In this document: one piece after another, positions 5,073-5,645 of the stretch
Layout of the letters: each line of letters starts with the position of its first letter
Numbering within the stretch: the stretch's first letter is position 1
From: Thermoplasmatota archaeon
Lineage (GTDB): Archaea > Thermoplasmatota > Thermoplasmata > Methanomassiliicoccales > Methanomassiliicoccaceae
DNA: 5,645 nucleotides
Assembly (NCBI GenBank): GCA_022709105.1
Contig: JAKIXL010000099.1
Span: 1-5,645, forward strand
Reading direction: 5' to 3'
The notes under the pieces: model-generated
Told to the model about the DNA's origin: nothing
Seen by the model: the letters and a program-made list of their open reading frames with translations, nothing else
Database searches by the model: none
Translations under genes and position numbers: made by a program

Positions 5073-5645
5073 ATGCCTTTCGAATTGGACATGTCCAAGC
5101 TCCGGTACGGTACCGACCTCATCAAGAGAGGTTTCGCCAGGATGCAGCAGGGAGGGGTCGTTATGGATGTCACCAATGCCGACCAGGCCCAGATTGCCGA
5201 GGAGGCCGGGGCGGTCGCGGTAATGGCCTTGGAGAGGGTTCCTGCGGACATCAGGGCCCAGGGCGGGGTTGCGAGAATGTCCGACCCGTCCATAATAGAG
5301 AAGATCATCGATACGGTGACCATACCGGTGATGGCCAAGTGCCGGATCGGCCACTTCGTAGAGGCCCGGGTGCTCGAGTCCCTGGGGGTGGACATGATCG
5401 ATGAGTCCGAGGTGCTTACGCCGGCAGACCCGTTCTATCATGTGGAGAAAAGCGGGTTCACTGTCCCCTTCGTTTGCGGGGCCCGGGACCTCGGAGAGGC
5501 GCTCAGACGTATCGATGAGGGGGCCGCCATGATCAGGACCAAGGGGGAGGCGGGAACCGGGAACGTCATAGAGGCGGTACGCCACCAAAGGGTCATTATG
5601 GGCAAGGTCCGCGAGCTAAAGGGCAAGAACGATGACGAGCTTAGG
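5073..5645 (+). CDS. pdxS: Pyridoxal 5'-phosphate synthase subunit PdxS (3' end cut by the window)
   Basis: PdxS forms PLP from ribose 5-phosphate, glyceraldehyde 3-phosphate and ammonia, the ammonia being delivered by the glutaminase PdxT. It is a (beta/alpha)8 barrel that assembles as a dodecamer in the cytoplasm. The first 191 residues are present, about two thirds of the usual length of near 295, and the frame is open at the right edge. Visible motifs are [24 protein letters not shown] with D32, [11 protein letters not shown] with K89 (first catalytic lysine, B. subtilis K81), [26 protein letters not shown], and [12 protein letters not shown] with K157 (second catalytic lysine, K149) and the phosphate-binding GTG. 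ATG 5073 has GGTGA 5 bases before it; ATG 5091 is a less likely shorter start. It is divergent from an aminotransferase. pdxT is not visible and may lie beyond the window or elsewhere. Confidence 0.97.
   Translation, partial: MPFELDMSKLRYGTDLIKRGFARMQQGGVVMDVTNADQAQIAEEAGAVAVMALERVPADIRAQGGVARMSDPSIIEKIIDTVTIPVMAKCRIGHFVEARVLESLGVDMIDESEVLTPADPFYHVEKSGFTVPFVCGARDLGEALRRIDEGAAMIRTKGEAGTGNVIEAVRHQRVIMGKVRELKGKNDDELR

Noticed and set aside
5024..5404. Alternative frames on both strands across the start of pdxS.
   Set aside because: The third frame encodes an unmistakable PdxS with both catalytic lysines, so these are shadows.
4908..5588. A 227-residue N-terminal extension of the aminotransferase, open to ATG 5588.
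   Set aside because: It is antisense to pdxS, has no aminotransferase features, and a TATA box fits a start at ATG 4907.

Overview
The window looks archaeal, most likely euryarchaeal and in the range of Thermoplasmatota or Methanomassiliicoccales. The support is archaeal-style TATA boxes about 25-29 bases before several starts with no Shine-Dalgarno sequence (leaderless genes), other starts with GGAGG-type sites, a Trm112-type zinc protein and a PdxS-type PLP synthase, all in moderately GC-rich DNA. The lineage is inferred from style and protein flavour, not from a marker gene.

Left part (1-1850): an operon on the minus strand. A 38-residue single-pass membrane protein (1671-1787), too short for routine ORF calling, is followed after one base by a large sodium:solute symporter (65-1669, GTG start). 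Its Shine-Dalgarno site lies inside the end of the small gene, so the two are probably translationally coupled and form a transporter with its small accessory subunit. The operon has a TATA box near 1868-1875 and an inverted repeat just upstream of it.

Middle (1850-2350): a gene-free stretch containing a very GC-rich block with nested inverted repeats (1926-2008), then a small, very acidic coiled-coil protein of unknown function on the plus strand (2040-2321). That gene converges on the threonine aldolase gene, with a hairpin and T-tracts in the 20-base gap.

Right part (2342-5645): three PLP-linked genes and one small zinc protein. A low-specificity threonine aldolase (minus) is followed by a divergent Trm112-family protein (plus, 59 residues, leaderless). 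A class I/II aminotransferase (minus, leaderless) lies head to head with pdxS (plus, cut by the right edge), the PLP synthase subunit. The window therefore holds an enzyme that makes PLP beside two enzymes that need it. The shared 165-base aminotransferase/pdxS intergenic region carries repeated GACCAG elements. No tRNA, rRNA, CRISPR array, insertion sequence or other mobile element was seen.
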